Made by a program: the position numbers and the translations under genes. Positions 26,855-35,149 of a stretch of DNA of 64,000 nucleotides are shown here, in pieces. Under the pieces are notes generated by a model. It searched no databases. It saw only the letters and a list, made by a program, of their open reading frames with translations, and was not told the DNA's origin. Source of the DNA: Holtiella sp036655075 (GTDB taxonomy: Bacteria; Bacillota; Clostridia; Lachnospirales; Cellulosilyticaceae); assembly GCF_036655075.1 (NCBI RefSeq), contig NZ_JAVVQU010000004.1, positions 47,998-111,997 on the forward strand. The letters run 5' to 3'. Each line of letters opens with the position of its first letter. The first letter of the stretch is position 1.

Positions 26855-27811
26855 ATGAAAACAAATCAAGAAGTTATGGAAAGAATTGTAGGAAATATTG
26901 AGCAAGTGATGTTAGGTAAGCGTGAAGCAATAGAGATGGTTGTATTAACCTTAATGTGCAAAGGGCATATTCTGTTAGAAGATGTCCCAGGGGTAGGAAA
27001 GACAACGCTTGTAGGCGCACTGTCAAAAACGATAGAAGGGACATTTAACAGAATTCAATTTACACCAGATGTGTTACCATCTGACCTTGTAGGATTTTCT
27101 ATGTACAATCCGAAACTCGGCATATTTGAGTATCAAAAAGGCGCGTTGATTAGTCAATTTATTTTGGCAGATGAAATTAACCGGACACCGCCTAAGACTC
27201 AATCTAGTTTGTTAGAGGTGATGGAAGAAGGGCAGATTACTGTAGACGGTAAAACATATGAGATGCCAAAACCTTTTATGGTCATGGCAACACAAAATCC
27301 AGTAGAACACTTAGGCACATTTCCATTACCAGAGGCCCAATTGGATAGATTTTTTATGAAGCTAAGCATTGGTTATCCAGGCTATGAAAGTGAGGTTGCT
27401 ATGCTCACTCGCTTTAAAGAGACGAATCCTCTTTATACATTAAAAGCAGTGGCAACTGTAGAGGAAGTGCTTGCAGTTCAAGATGAGATACAAAAGGTTT
27501 ATGTTCATGAAGGTATTAACCGTTTAATTGTAGATATAGTAAGTAGAACGCGTAAGCAAGACGAAGTGCTTCTAGGTGCAAGCCCCAGAGGGTCTTTAAA
27601 TATATTAAGAGCAGCTCAAGGATGGGCTTTTTATGAGGGGCGAGATTATGTGATTCCAGATGATGTCATAAAGATGGCACCATATATATTAAAGCATCGA
27701 CTTACTTTGCGCCATGAAGCCAAACTTAGACAAGTGACCTCAGAAGAAATCATTTTGTATATTTTGAAAAATATAAATTTACCAAGGATCAAAGATTATG
27801 ATAAAAAGTAG
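26855..27811 (+). CDS. MoxR-family AAA+ ATPase
   Basis: 318 residues. Walker A is DVPGVGKTTL near residue 44, Walker B is FILADEINRTPPKTQSSLLE near residue 105, and sensor motifs MATQNPVEHLGTFPLPEAQL follow. MoxR ATPases act as chaperones that mature or insert metal centres or regulate partner proteins; the partners here are the DUF58 and transglutaminase genes next door. A GAGGGGAG site precedes the ATG. It overlaps the DUF58 gene by 14 bp, so the two are coupled. Confidence 0.94.
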   Translation: MKTNQEVMERIVGNIEQVMLGKREAIEMVVLTLMCKGHILLEDVPGVGKTTLVGALSKTIEGTFNRIQFTPDVLPSDLVGFSMYNPKLGIFEYQKGALISQFILADEINRTPPKTQSSLLEVMEEGQITVDGKTYEMPKPFMVMATQNPVEHLGTFPLPEAQLDRFFMKLSIGYPGYESEVAMLTRFKETNPLYTLKAVATVEEVLAVQDEIQKVYVHEGINRLIVDIVSRTRKQDEVLLGASPRGSLNILRAAQGWAFYEGRDYVIPDDVIKMAPYILKHRLTLRHEAKLRQVTSEEIILYILKNINLPRIKDYDKK

Positions 27812-29000
27812 AGTGATTTATGTGGGGGTTTTGGGGCTAAGTCTTGGGATTTGCTATGTTAAACCCAGTACAGCCGCTTCTTTAGTGGCCTATACACTTA
27901 TTTTTCTAATGTTACTTTCAATTGTCCATGTTTGGTGGATTTACTCTAAGTTTACTTATACTCAGTCTCTTGATAAAAAGTTTTTGACCAAAGGTGATAA
28001 GGTAAGATTTGAGTTTAGTACATGGAATGAGACACCTTTTTTCTATCCCAATTTAGAAGTAGAGTTTTATGGCATGCATAGTGTTTTCATGAAGGACTTT
28101 AAGACAAAGAAAATATATGTACCTGCTAGAAGTCAAAAAACTTTTGCTTACGAAATAGAGTGTAAATACAGGGGGTATTATGAGATAGGAATCCATAAGG
28201 TAAATATTTTAGACTTTTTAGGATTAATACGACTATCTTATAAAGTTATGGAGCCTAAGGTTGTCACAGTGTATCCAAGAGTTGTAGTTCTTGAGAGGTT
28301 TCCTGTTTACCCCAATAGAATAGAGGAGTCAGAGGCTATTGCTAATGGTAGATGGGGAATGGGGAATTTGACATCGGATGTACGAGAGTATGTCTATGGG
28401 GATAGTATGCGAAAAGTACACTGGAAACTTAGTGCTAAACAGCAATCTATTATGGTTAAAAATGAAGATTCGACAATGCAAGCTAAAGTGTATGTGTTAC
28501 TAGATTTGATGCAAAGAGGTTCACTTGATATAGAGAATCGCACCGTATTAGAAGATCAGATGATAGAGTGTGTCATAGCTGTATTATACTATTGTTTAGG
28601 GCATGATATTCATACTTCTTTTGGGTATTTTCAAGAGCAGATGAGGCTATATGCTGCACACAATAGGTCCCACTTTGAAGAGCTTTATGAGAAATTATTT
28701 AAGATAAAGTTTGAGAAATCTATACCGTTTAGTGAGGTAGTAGGCAGGCTGCCTACAATGGAAGAAGGTAAGGGCTATTGTGTAGGCATTACAAGTGAGC
28801 TAGATTTTTCATTGTATGATCAAATTAATAAGCTGGTAGAGGTAGGAAATCACGTGATTATCATACTAGTTAGCCTTGGGGAAGAGGAGACAAAAGTATT
28901 AGAAACGAGGGAGATTATTCGGAGGGCATTGATTAAACTGGGTGTTGTTTATTATGCAATCGGCGTTGGAGAGGAGCTTAGCCAAATTCTAAATAGCTAG
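27798..29000 (+). CDS. DUF58 domain protein
   Basis: 400 residues. Two hydrophobic helices at the N terminus (residues ~5-50) anchor it. A beta-rich segment follows, then the DUF58 signature at residues ~195-215 (SDVREYVYGDSMRKVHWKLS) and a vWA-like C-terminal domain. DUF58 proteins regularly follow MoxR ATPases; the precise activity is not known. It starts inside the MoxR gene with AAGGA upstream, and the next gene begins 10 bp after it. Confidence 0.88.
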   Translation: MIKSRVIYVGVLGLSLGICYVKPSTAASLVAYTLIFLMLLSIVHVWWIYSKFTYTQSLDKKFLTKGDKVRFEFSTWNETPFFYPNLEVEFYGMHSVFMKDFKTKKIYVPARSQKTFAYEIECKYRGYYEIGIHKVNILDFLGLIRLSYKVMEPKVVTVYPRVVVLERFPVYPNRIEESEAIANGRWGMGNLTSDVREYVYGDSMRKVHWKLSAKQQSIMVKNEDSTMQAKVYVLLDLMQRGSLDIENRTVLEDQMIECVIAVLYYCLGHDIHTSFGYFQEQMRLYAAHNRSHFEELYEKLFKIKFEKSIPFSEVVGRLPTMEEGKGYCVGITSELDFSLYDQINKLVEVGNHVIIILVSLGEEETKVLETREIIRRALIKLGVVYYAIGVGEELSQILNS

Positions 29001-29010
29001 GAGGATAAGG

Positions 29011-31149
29011 ATGAAGCAGAGCTTTTTGAATAAATGTACATATATACTACTTACAACAGGGATGGGTGTAAGTTTGGGGATAGCCATATTTTACTTATTG
29101 GGATTACCTATAAAATATATGTTTATAATAGGTGTCGTAGGATGTGTTGAAGTAATTTGCAACCTCTTGTGGTGTCAGTACTATTCATTTTTTACAAGTG
29201 TAGGACTAGGGGGCATAGGCATAGGGGTACTCTTTTATTTAAGAGGAGAAGAGAAGTGGGCCTATAAAGTACAACCTATTTTTACATATTTAAAAATAAA
29301 TCAAAAAGAGTTATTTATTTTAATCTGTATAGCTCTAGTTGTGTATCTATTAACAGCTAAGTTTTTTAAAAGAATGAGTTTGTTACTTATAGGTAGTGTG
29401 CTATATGGTTGGATTTTATTTAAGGAGCTTCATTCTATAGAGAGTGGACTTATTCTGTTTATTGTGATGTCACTTCTGTATTTTTTCTATGATTACTACT
29501 TACAACTCTCTAAAGAAGAAGAGAAAAGTTATAAGCTGAATCAGAGTTATATGAAAATTACTTTATATTTTTGTAGCATTACAATAGGCATTGCGTTATT
29601 GAGCGCAAGCTTAGTACCCCTTCAGTTTACAGCACTACATAGATTGTTAGATAATAAAGAAAATAATATAGGGTATGGATATAGTAAATACTACCCATAT
29701 ACTGGGGTACTTGGTGGAGATAGGGTATTAGGAGATGAAGAAATTTTAGAAGTAACTACGACAAGAGAAACCTACTTGAAGGCGGATACAAAATCTATTT
29801 ATACAGGGAGTGCTTGGACTAATGTAAATGAGGGGTCTACACTTCAAGATATAGCTAATTATGAGTTTGTAGATACACTCGAAATGCTAAATGGAATAGA
29901 GCTTTTGGGAGGGTGGAGACAAGAGCAGTTCTACCTTAATCAACTTTACCGAGTTACATTTAGGAATGTACTTACCCAATCACTTTTTATGCCCACTAAA
30001 AGTATTAATTTAGCCTTATCTCAAAATACAGAAGAGCTTTATCAAAAGCATGAAGATACTTTGTTTTTAAGTAGTCCCTATGGAAGTGGATTTTCCTATA
30101 GTGTGCATGGCTATACACCTCAATATAATTCAAAAGCATTTAAGGATCTTATGAGAAAAAGTGAAAAAGGTCTGTATACTCAATATAAAGACTTAGGAGG
30201 TACTCACCAAGTAAGTTGGGAAATGCTAGAAAAGTTAGAAGATCGTGCAGAACAGATCAATGAAATGTATACAAAGCTTCCCGAAAGTTTGCCTGATAGA
30301 GTAAGTGCATTAGCTGATAAGATAACGGAAAACTATGAGTCAGACTATGATAAAGTGAGTGCTATAGAGGCTTATTTGGCACAAAATTATACGTATACAT
30401 TAACGCCAGGAGACCATAGTAGACGAAAGGATTTTGTAGATACCTTTTTATTTGAAAAAAGAGAAGGTTATTGTACGTATTTTGCTACAGCTATGGCGGT
30501 GTTAACAAGGTGTATAGGATTGCCTAGTCGATATGTAGAAGGCTATGTAACACCTGAAGCTTATGAACCAGGCACAAGTACTTATAAGATTACAAGTAAA
30601 CAGGCCCATGCATGGGTAGAAGTTTATTTTGAAGGGTTTGGGTGGTTGTTGTTTGAGCCTACTGCCACGTACCAAAGTGTACTGCAACAAAATAATATAG
30701 GGAATCAAGAGAATCTTTATGGAATGCAAGAAGTAATGACTACGCAAATAGAAGATATGGTTAAAGGAGGAAGTAATGGGGTAAGCTCCAATGGCTATGA
30801 AAAGCTTCAGCTTATAGGTATGAGAATAGGTCTACTTATTGGGGGGATTATCCTGAGCATCGTAGGTTATAGGAAATATCGATTGAAGCATATGGCACCT
30901 CGTACTTATATAATATATAGATATAAAGCCCATTGTGAAAAACTCAAGAAAAAGGGATTTAAGTTTGAACAAGGTGAGACAGAATTGATGTTTGCAAGAA
31001 GAGTGGATGCAACTTTGAAGTTAGAAACAGTAACTTTTGAAGAGATTACAAAGCTCTATTTAGCAGCTAGGTATAGTAACCATGATATAGCAGAATGGCA
31101 AAAAAAGAAGATGCATGAATTTCATGCATCCTTAAAAAAGTCTAAATAA
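29011..31149 (+). CDS. Transglutaminase-like membrane protein (TgpA type)
   Basis: 712 residues. Five to seven hydrophobic helices fill residues 1-210, then a long extracellular part contains the transglutaminase core: Cys in KREGYCTYFATAMAVLTRCI near residue 490, His in SKQAHAWVEVYFEGFGWLLF near residue 534, and Asp/Glu-type neighbours. A membrane helix (~605-625) and a DUF4129-like cytoplasmic tail (QGETELMFARRVDATL) close the protein. Function in the family is poorly defined, perhaps cell-surface cross-linking or proteolysis. It is the third gene of the MoxR operon, with a GGAGGA site. Its 3' end holds a terminator for the opposing gene. Confidence 0.9.
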   Translation: MKQSFLNKCTYILLTTGMGVSLGIAIFYLLGLPIKYMFIIGVVGCVEVICNLLWCQYYSFFTSVGLGGIGIGVLFYLRGEEKWAYKVQPIFTYLKINQKELFILICIALVVYLLTAKFFKRMSLLLIGSVLYGWILFKELHSIESGLILFIVMSLLYFFYDYYLQLSKEEEKSYKLNQSYMKITLYFCSITIGIALLSASLVPLQFTALHRLLDNKENNIGYGYSKYYPYTGVLGGDRVLGDEEILEVTTTRETYLKADTKSIYTGSAWTNVNEGSTLQDIANYEFVDTLEMLNGIELLGGWRQEQFYLNQLYRVTFRNVLTQSLFMPTKSINLALSQNTEELYQKHEDTLFLSSPYGSGFSYSVHGYTPQYNSKAFKDLMRKSEKGLYTQYKDLGGTHQVSWEMLEKLEDRAEQINEMYTKLPESLPDRVSALADKITENYESDYDKVSAIEAYLAQNYTYTLTPGDHSRRKDFVDTFLFEKREGYCTYFATAMAVLTRCIGLPSRYVEGYVTPEAYEPGTSTYKITSKQAHAWVEVYFEGFGWLLFEPTATYQSVLQQNNIGNQENLYGMQEVMTTQIEDMVKGGSNGVSSNGYEKLQLIGMRIGLLIGGIILSIVGYRKYRLKHMAPRTYIIYRYKAHCEKLKKKGFKFEQGETELMFARRVDATLKLETVTFEEITKLYLAARYSNHDIAEWQKKKMHEFHASLKKSK
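31100..31130 (-). terminator. Terminator of the 2-hydroxyacid dehydrogenase gene, inside the opposing CDS
   Basis: On the - strand, GATGCATGA-AAT-TCATGCATC (31110-31130) is followed by TTC and seven T (31100-31106). It lies within the last 17 codons of the transglutaminase gene and ends transcription of the convergent dehydrogenase. Confidence 0.75.
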
Positions 31150-32083
31150 TATTTTGAGGTGAACCTTCTAAGTAGTGCTTAATATTATCTAACATAATAA
31201 CAGCACGTTTTTCCAAAGCTTCTACTGTTGCAAAAGCAATATGTGGTGTGACAATCACGTTAGGTGCACCAAAGAGAGGATGGTCAGAAGGAACAGGAGG
31301 TTCAACGTCGAATACGTCGATGCCAGCACCAGCAATTTGATGGTTGGAAAGGGCATCTGCAAGTGCCTTTGTATCTACAACTGGACCACGGGCTGTATTA
31401 ATAAGGACAGCATGAGGTTGTATAAGTGCAAGTTTTTCAGTATTAATTAAGTGAGTCGTGGCAGGTGTAAGGGGAACATGTAAAGAGACGATGTCACAGG
31501 TTTTTAGGAGTGTATCTAAATCGGTATAAGTGACATCAGGTGTTTCTTTGACAGTACGGCTATAAGCATAGACTTCACAGCCAAAGGCAGCTGCAACTTT
31601 TGCAACACGCATCCCGATAGCACCTGTTCCAACAATGCCAAATTTCTTGCCTTCTAGTTCAAATCCTACTAGGCCATCTTTGGTGCCATGGTTGCGTACT
31701 ACTTCATTACAAGGAATAAGGTTACGATAAAGGCTGACAATCATACCAAAGACTAAGTCTGTAACAGCAGCATTAGAGTAGCCACAACAGTTGCAAACCG
31801 TAATAGCACGTTCTCTACAAGCATCTAGTGCGATATGATCAACCCCTGTAAAAGCAACGGCTAAAAGCTTTAGGTTAGGGCATCCTTCAATGACTACACG
31901 AGATAATGGTAAGTTAGAAACGGCAATAATATCAGCATTCTTACCACGAGCAATGAGTTCTTCAGAGTCAGTAGTACGGGTATCATAATACACAACTTCT
32001 AAATCTTGTCCTAAAGTAGCTTGTGCTAGCGTCAGGAGCTTATCTTCTTTTACGCCTAATGGTTCAATGATGACTAACTTCAT
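31142..32083 (-). CDS. D-isomer-specific 2-hydroxyacid dehydrogenase
   Basis: 313 residues from ATG 32083, chosen because AAGGGGTG precedes it; an upstream in-frame start (32143) has no such site. The NAD-binding motif GTGAIGMRVAKVAAAFGCEV is near residue 150, and the catalytic Arg/Glu/His set lies in LINTARGPVVDTKALADALS, DVFDVEPPVPSDHPLFGAPN and VTPHIAFATVEAL. The family reduces 2-keto acids such as glycerate or lactate precursors; the substrate is not defined here. The 3' end overlaps the transglutaminase gene by 8 bp, convergent. Confidence 0.88.
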   Translation of the reverse strand: MKLVIIEPLGVKEDKLLTLAQATLGQDLEVVYYDTRTTDSEELIARGKNADIIAVSNLPLSRVVIEGCPNLKLLAVAFTGVDHIALDACRERAITVCNCCGYSNAAVTDLVFGMIVSLYRNLIPCNEVVRNHGTKDGLVGFELEGKKFGIVGTGAIGMRVAKVAAAFGCEVYAYSRTVKETPDVTYTDLDTLLKTCDIVSLHVPLTPATTHLINTEKLALIQPHAVLINTARGPVVDTKALADALSNHQIAGAGIDVFDVEPPVPSDHPLFGAPNVIVTPHIAFATVEALEKRAVIMLDNIKHYLEGSPQNII

Positions 32084-32233
32084 TTTTAACACCCCTTTTA
32101 TATAGATTAACTTTATATTAAAAAGGATTTGGAAGAAAGTCAAACAAATATGATTATTTTAAACATAATAAGGAATACTAAAGAATGGAAGTGTTTAGTT
32201 CTGGTACGACTAAATCTTTTAAGAGTGAAGCAC

Positions 32234-32274
32234 TACAAAGGGGGCTGTTGTATAACAGTCCCCTTTGTACTTTT
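32234..32274 (+). terminator. Strong hairpin at the edge of the cstA remnant
   Basis: A 16-bp stem (32234-32249 with 32254-32269, one G-U pair) with a 4-nt loop is followed by CTTTTA. It overlaps the first codons of the cstA-like remnant and has no intact + strand gene upstream to serve, so it may be a relic of the gene that was lost here. Confidence 0.5.
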
Positions 32275-32481
32275 AGTATTAGTAGGGACAGTATTTATGA
32301 CAGGTCCAGCAGGATTACTTGCTAGATTAACACCAGAAACTTTAGCGACTAATTTCTGGTTAGTTGTTGTATTAATATACTACTTCTTAGCAACTGTATT
32401 ATTTTCTATGGTGCTATGGTTGCAGAAGGAATCATTGCCCCTTTTTTTATTGACTTTATTGGATTATCCTATATAGTATAA
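32264..32481 (+). pseudogene. Remnant of carbon starvation protein CstA
   Basis: From 32264 the frame reads FVLLVLVGTVFMTGPAGLLA, then LTPETLATNFWLVVVLIYYF, closely matching an internal membrane region of the short Firmicute CstA (peptide/pyruvate-type transporter). Near 32400 the frame changes and continues FYGAMVAEGIIAPFF, matching a CstA motif normally some 80-90 residues further on. So an internal deletion with frame change has occurred, and the rest of the gene is missing. About 70 codons remain of ~470. Confidence 0.75.
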
Positions 32482-32530
32482 GAAGAAAATAAATGAGAAA
32501 CTAAGCTATTTAGTTTTAGTTGGAGGACAT

Positions 32531-33163
32531 ATGGCTATTAATTTTAAGAATACACAAAAGCTTAATAAGAACTTTATGTATAATAATTTAAAAAGAAGTA
32601 ACTGTTTCGACGTAGATTTTTCAGGTTCTAATTTTGACTTTGCAAGTCTTAGAGGGGCACACTTAAAAGGGTGTAACTTCTATAAATGTTCTTTTAAATC
32701 AACTGAATTTGTAGGAACAAACTGCAAAAAGGTAAGATTCAAAAATGCTAAATTTGAAGATGCTATCTTTGAAGGGGCTAACTTAAATGGTGCAGACTTT
32801 GCAGGAGCTACTTTTAAAAATACTGTATTTTTAAGTACAGATTTAAGCGTAGCTAACAACTTAGACCTTAAAAATTCAGGGATTACAGTTTATGAAACAA
32901 TGCCAGAACTTGAGATGAGTGAAGAGTTAAAAACTGCTATCTTAGATACTATGGAAAATGAGTTTGTAAAAAATTCACGTGTCTTAGATACTAAAGAAGG
33001 AGAAATCAATAATTTAAGCATTATGCGTCTCCTTGAGCATTATGATGAAAAGGCTCTTATCCGTGGCTTTAAAATTATGAAACCACGTTTAGATAAAGAA
33101 TTTTGTACATTGAGCTATTTGACTAAAGTGCTTCAAACTTATAAAGAAGCAGGATTCTTATAA
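32531..33163 (+). CDS. Pentapeptide-repeat protein
   Basis: 210 residues. Residues ~20-105 are built of A(D/N)LXX-type pentapeptides (SNFDFASLRGAHLKGCNFYK, AKFEDAIFEGANLNGADFAG) that form a right-handed quadrilateral beta helix. The C-terminal ~90 residues are helical and unlike the repeats. Members of this fold include DNA mimics and signalling scaffolds, but the family as a whole has no single role. A TTGGAGGA site precedes the ATG. Single-gene unit. Confidence 0.85.
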   Translation: MAINFKNTQKLNKNFMYNNLKRSNCFDVDFSGSNFDFASLRGAHLKGCNFYKCSFKSTEFVGTNCKKVRFKNAKFEDAIFEGANLNGADFAGATFKNTVFLSTDLSVANNLDLKNSGITVYETMPELEMSEELKTAILDTMENEFVKNSRVLDTKEGEINNLSIMRLLEHYDEKALIRGFKIMKPRLDKEFCTLSYLTKVLQTYKEAGFL

Positions 33164-33188
33164 AACCAAGCGTTTTATAAAGAAAAAT

Positions 33189-33254
33189 TTCTATACGAAT
33201 AAGAGCTCTAAAACTAAGATGTACATTAGTTTTAGAGCTCTTATTCGTATAGAA
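33189..33254. repeat. Perfect 28-bp inverted repeat
   Basis: Arms 33189-33216 and 33227-33254 are perfect complements around a 10-nt centre that itself contains the palindrome ATGTACAT. It lies 26 bp after the pentapeptide gene. The + strand has no T-run after it; on the - strand a short A/T tract follows. It may act as a terminator or RNA-stabilising hairpin, but its length and perfection are unusual. Confidence 0.85.
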
Positions 33255-33372
33255 TGATTTATGACAGAGACTTCCTTTTAGAATTGAGAGATAGCCTCTT
33301 AATCATAGGAAATTATAGGTATGAAGTATGTGAGGCCCTTTGCTTAGCGAATGATAAAATATGGAGAAACTA

Positions 33373-33405
33373 TTTAACGTAAATTTAATAAAATTCTAAT
33401 ATTTG
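33373..33405 (+). promoter_or_regulatory. Candidate Pho box upstream of the alkaline phosphatase gene
   Basis: Three consecutive 11-bp units (TTTAACGTAAA, TTTAATAAAAT, TCTAATATTTG) lie 77-109 bp before the start. An 11-bp direct-repeat layout with TTAA-type cores is how PhoB/PhoP regulators bind. The rest of the 227 bp from 33255 to 33481 holds no gene. Confidence 0.45.
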
Positions 33406-33481
33406 TCCAATGGGGATTTAACCTTTCTAATTTATTATTTGAATTGTAGATGAAAAAGATAATAATAAAAGGGGATTAAGT

Positions 33482-35011
33482 ATGAAATTAACTAAAAAAT
33501 TTGTTATAGCGTTAGTAGGAATGGCTATTATAGGTTCATCAATTGCAGGATTTACAACAATGCAAGCAAGTTCAACACCGCTTGTGAGCGCGGTTGCTGC
33601 CAACACCCAACAAGTTAAATACAATAAACCTAAATATATTTTCACTTTTATTGGAGATGGAATGTCTTATGTACAACTTAATGCAGCACAAGTGTACAAA
33701 GGTGTTACAGAACAAGGAGGCATTAACCTTGGTAAGCTTGCAGTAAGTAGCTTCCCCGTAGTTGGGTCAGCAACGACTCAAGATTCAACATCTTTTTGTC
33801 CAGACTCAGCATCAACAGCTACTGCTATTTCAAGTGGAGTTAAAACGCACAGTGGGGTAATCGGCTACAATGCTGATAAGCAAACAAAACCTGAGAGTAT
33901 TACAGAAAAACTCAAAAAAGATGGTTATAAAATTGGTGTTGTAAGTAGTGTATCTATTGACCATGCTACACCAGCTGCTTTCTATGCACATGAAGTATCT
34001 AGAAGTAATATGTACAACATTGCATTACAACTTGCAGAAAGTGATTTTGACTACTTTGGTGGAGGTTCTTTAGCACAGCCAACAGGTAAAGACAATGACC
34101 AAGCAGATGCTTTTAAAATTATAGAAGAGAATGGCTATACAATTGCAGATACAGCAGAAGAAATTAAAGCGCTAAACAAAGATTCTGGGAAAGTCTATGC
34201 AATTAGTCCAGAGCTTCAAGACTCACAGTCAATGAATTATGCAGTAGATACTGAAAAAGGTGATTTACAGCTTAAAGATTTTGTGAAAAAAGGAATTGAA
34301 GTATTAGACAATGAAGATGGTTTCTTTATGATGGTTGAAGGTGGAAAAATTGACTGGGCAGGTCATGCCAACGATGCAAGAGCAAACATTGGGGATGTTA
34401 TAGCTCTTGATGAAGCAGTTCAAGTGGCTATAGACTTTGCAAGCAAACATCCAGAAGAAACATTAATCCTTGTAACAGGTGACCATGAAACAGGTGGAAT
34501 GACTATTGGATACTCTACAACAGGTTACAATACAGCTTTCAATATGTTAGAAAATCAAGAAATGAGTTATGTAGAGTTTGATAAGCTTATTGCAGATTAC
34601 AAAGCATCAACAAATGCAAAAGATGCAAAAGTTGAAGACCTCCTTCCAACGATTAAAGAAAACTTTGGTCTTATAACTTCTAAGGATAAAGATGCAAGTA
34701 AAAATCCGGAGATGGTTATGACAGATTATGAATACAATAAGCTAGAAAAAGCTTTCAATGAAACAATGAAGGCAACAGCGGATCGTTCTAAGGACGAAGA
34801 AGCAGGTGTATTATACGGAGGGTATGAGCCACTTAGTGTTACACTTACACATATCTTAAATAACAAAGCAGGTATTGGCTGGACTTCATATTCACATACA
34901 GGTGTACCAGTTCCAGTCTATGCTATGGGTCAAGGTCAAGAACTCTTTAATGGAGCTTATGATAATACAGATATCTTCCATAAACTTGTAGAGATCTGTG
35001 GGCTTAAATAG
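33482..35011 (+). CDS. Secreted alkaline phosphatase
   Basis: 509 residues, PhoA-type. Residues 1-30 form a signal peptide with a hydrophobic core (FVIALVGMAIIGSSIAGF). Metal ligands and the nucleophile are visible: D59 in FIGDGMS, S109 in CPDSASTATAISSG, EGGKIDWAGHANDA near residue 284, and GDHETGGMTIGYS near residue 334. The last metal His is in TSYSHTGVPVPVY near residue 471. It releases phosphate from esters outside the cell. A candidate Pho box lies upstream, implying induction by phosphate shortage (inference). An AAGGGG site precedes the ATG. Confidence 0.93.
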   Translation: MKLTKKFVIALVGMAIIGSSIAGFTTMQASSTPLVSAVAANTQQVKYNKPKYIFTFIGDGMSYVQLNAAQVYKGVTEQGGINLGKLAVSSFPVVGSATTQDSTSFCPDSASTATAISSGVKTHSGVIGYNADKQTKPESITEKLKKDGYKIGVVSSVSIDHATPAAFYAHEVSRSNMYNIALQLAESDFDYFGGGSLAQPTGKDNDQADAFKIIEENGYTIADTAEEIKALNKDSGKVYAISPELQDSQSMNYAVDTEKGDLQLKDFVKKGIEVLDNEDGFFMMVEGGKIDWAGHANDARANIGDVIALDEAVQVAIDFASKHPEETLILVTGDHETGGMTIGYSTTGYNTAFNMLENQEMSYVEFDKLIADYKASTNAKDAKVEDLLPTIKENFGLITSKDKDASKNPEMVMTDYEYNKLEKAFNETMKATADRSKDEEAGVLYGGYEPLSVTLTHILNNKAGIGWTSYSHTGVPVPVYAMGQGQELFNGAYDNTDIFHKLVEICGLK

Positions 35012-35071
35012 TTAGGTTAATAAATACTAGAACAAGATAAAGTTATAGGTTAAGTAAGAGATGAGAGTACT

Positions 35072-35110
35072 AAGGCAGGAGGCTTAAGTGAAAGTCGTTC
35101 CTGCCTTTTA
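35072..35110 (+). terminator. Intrinsic terminator of the alkaline phosphatase gene
   Basis: AAGGCAGGA / TCCTGCCTT stem with an 18-nt loop, followed by TTATA, 60 bp after the stop. Confidence 0.75.
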
Positions 35111-35149
35111 TACGAAGTGAAGTATTGATATAGGAGTATAGGTGATCTA

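Noticed and set aside
32129..32476. 115-codon ORF as a real gene
   Set aside because: Its first part includes a terminator-like hairpin, there is no ribosome site, and the content is a CstA fragment with a frame change.
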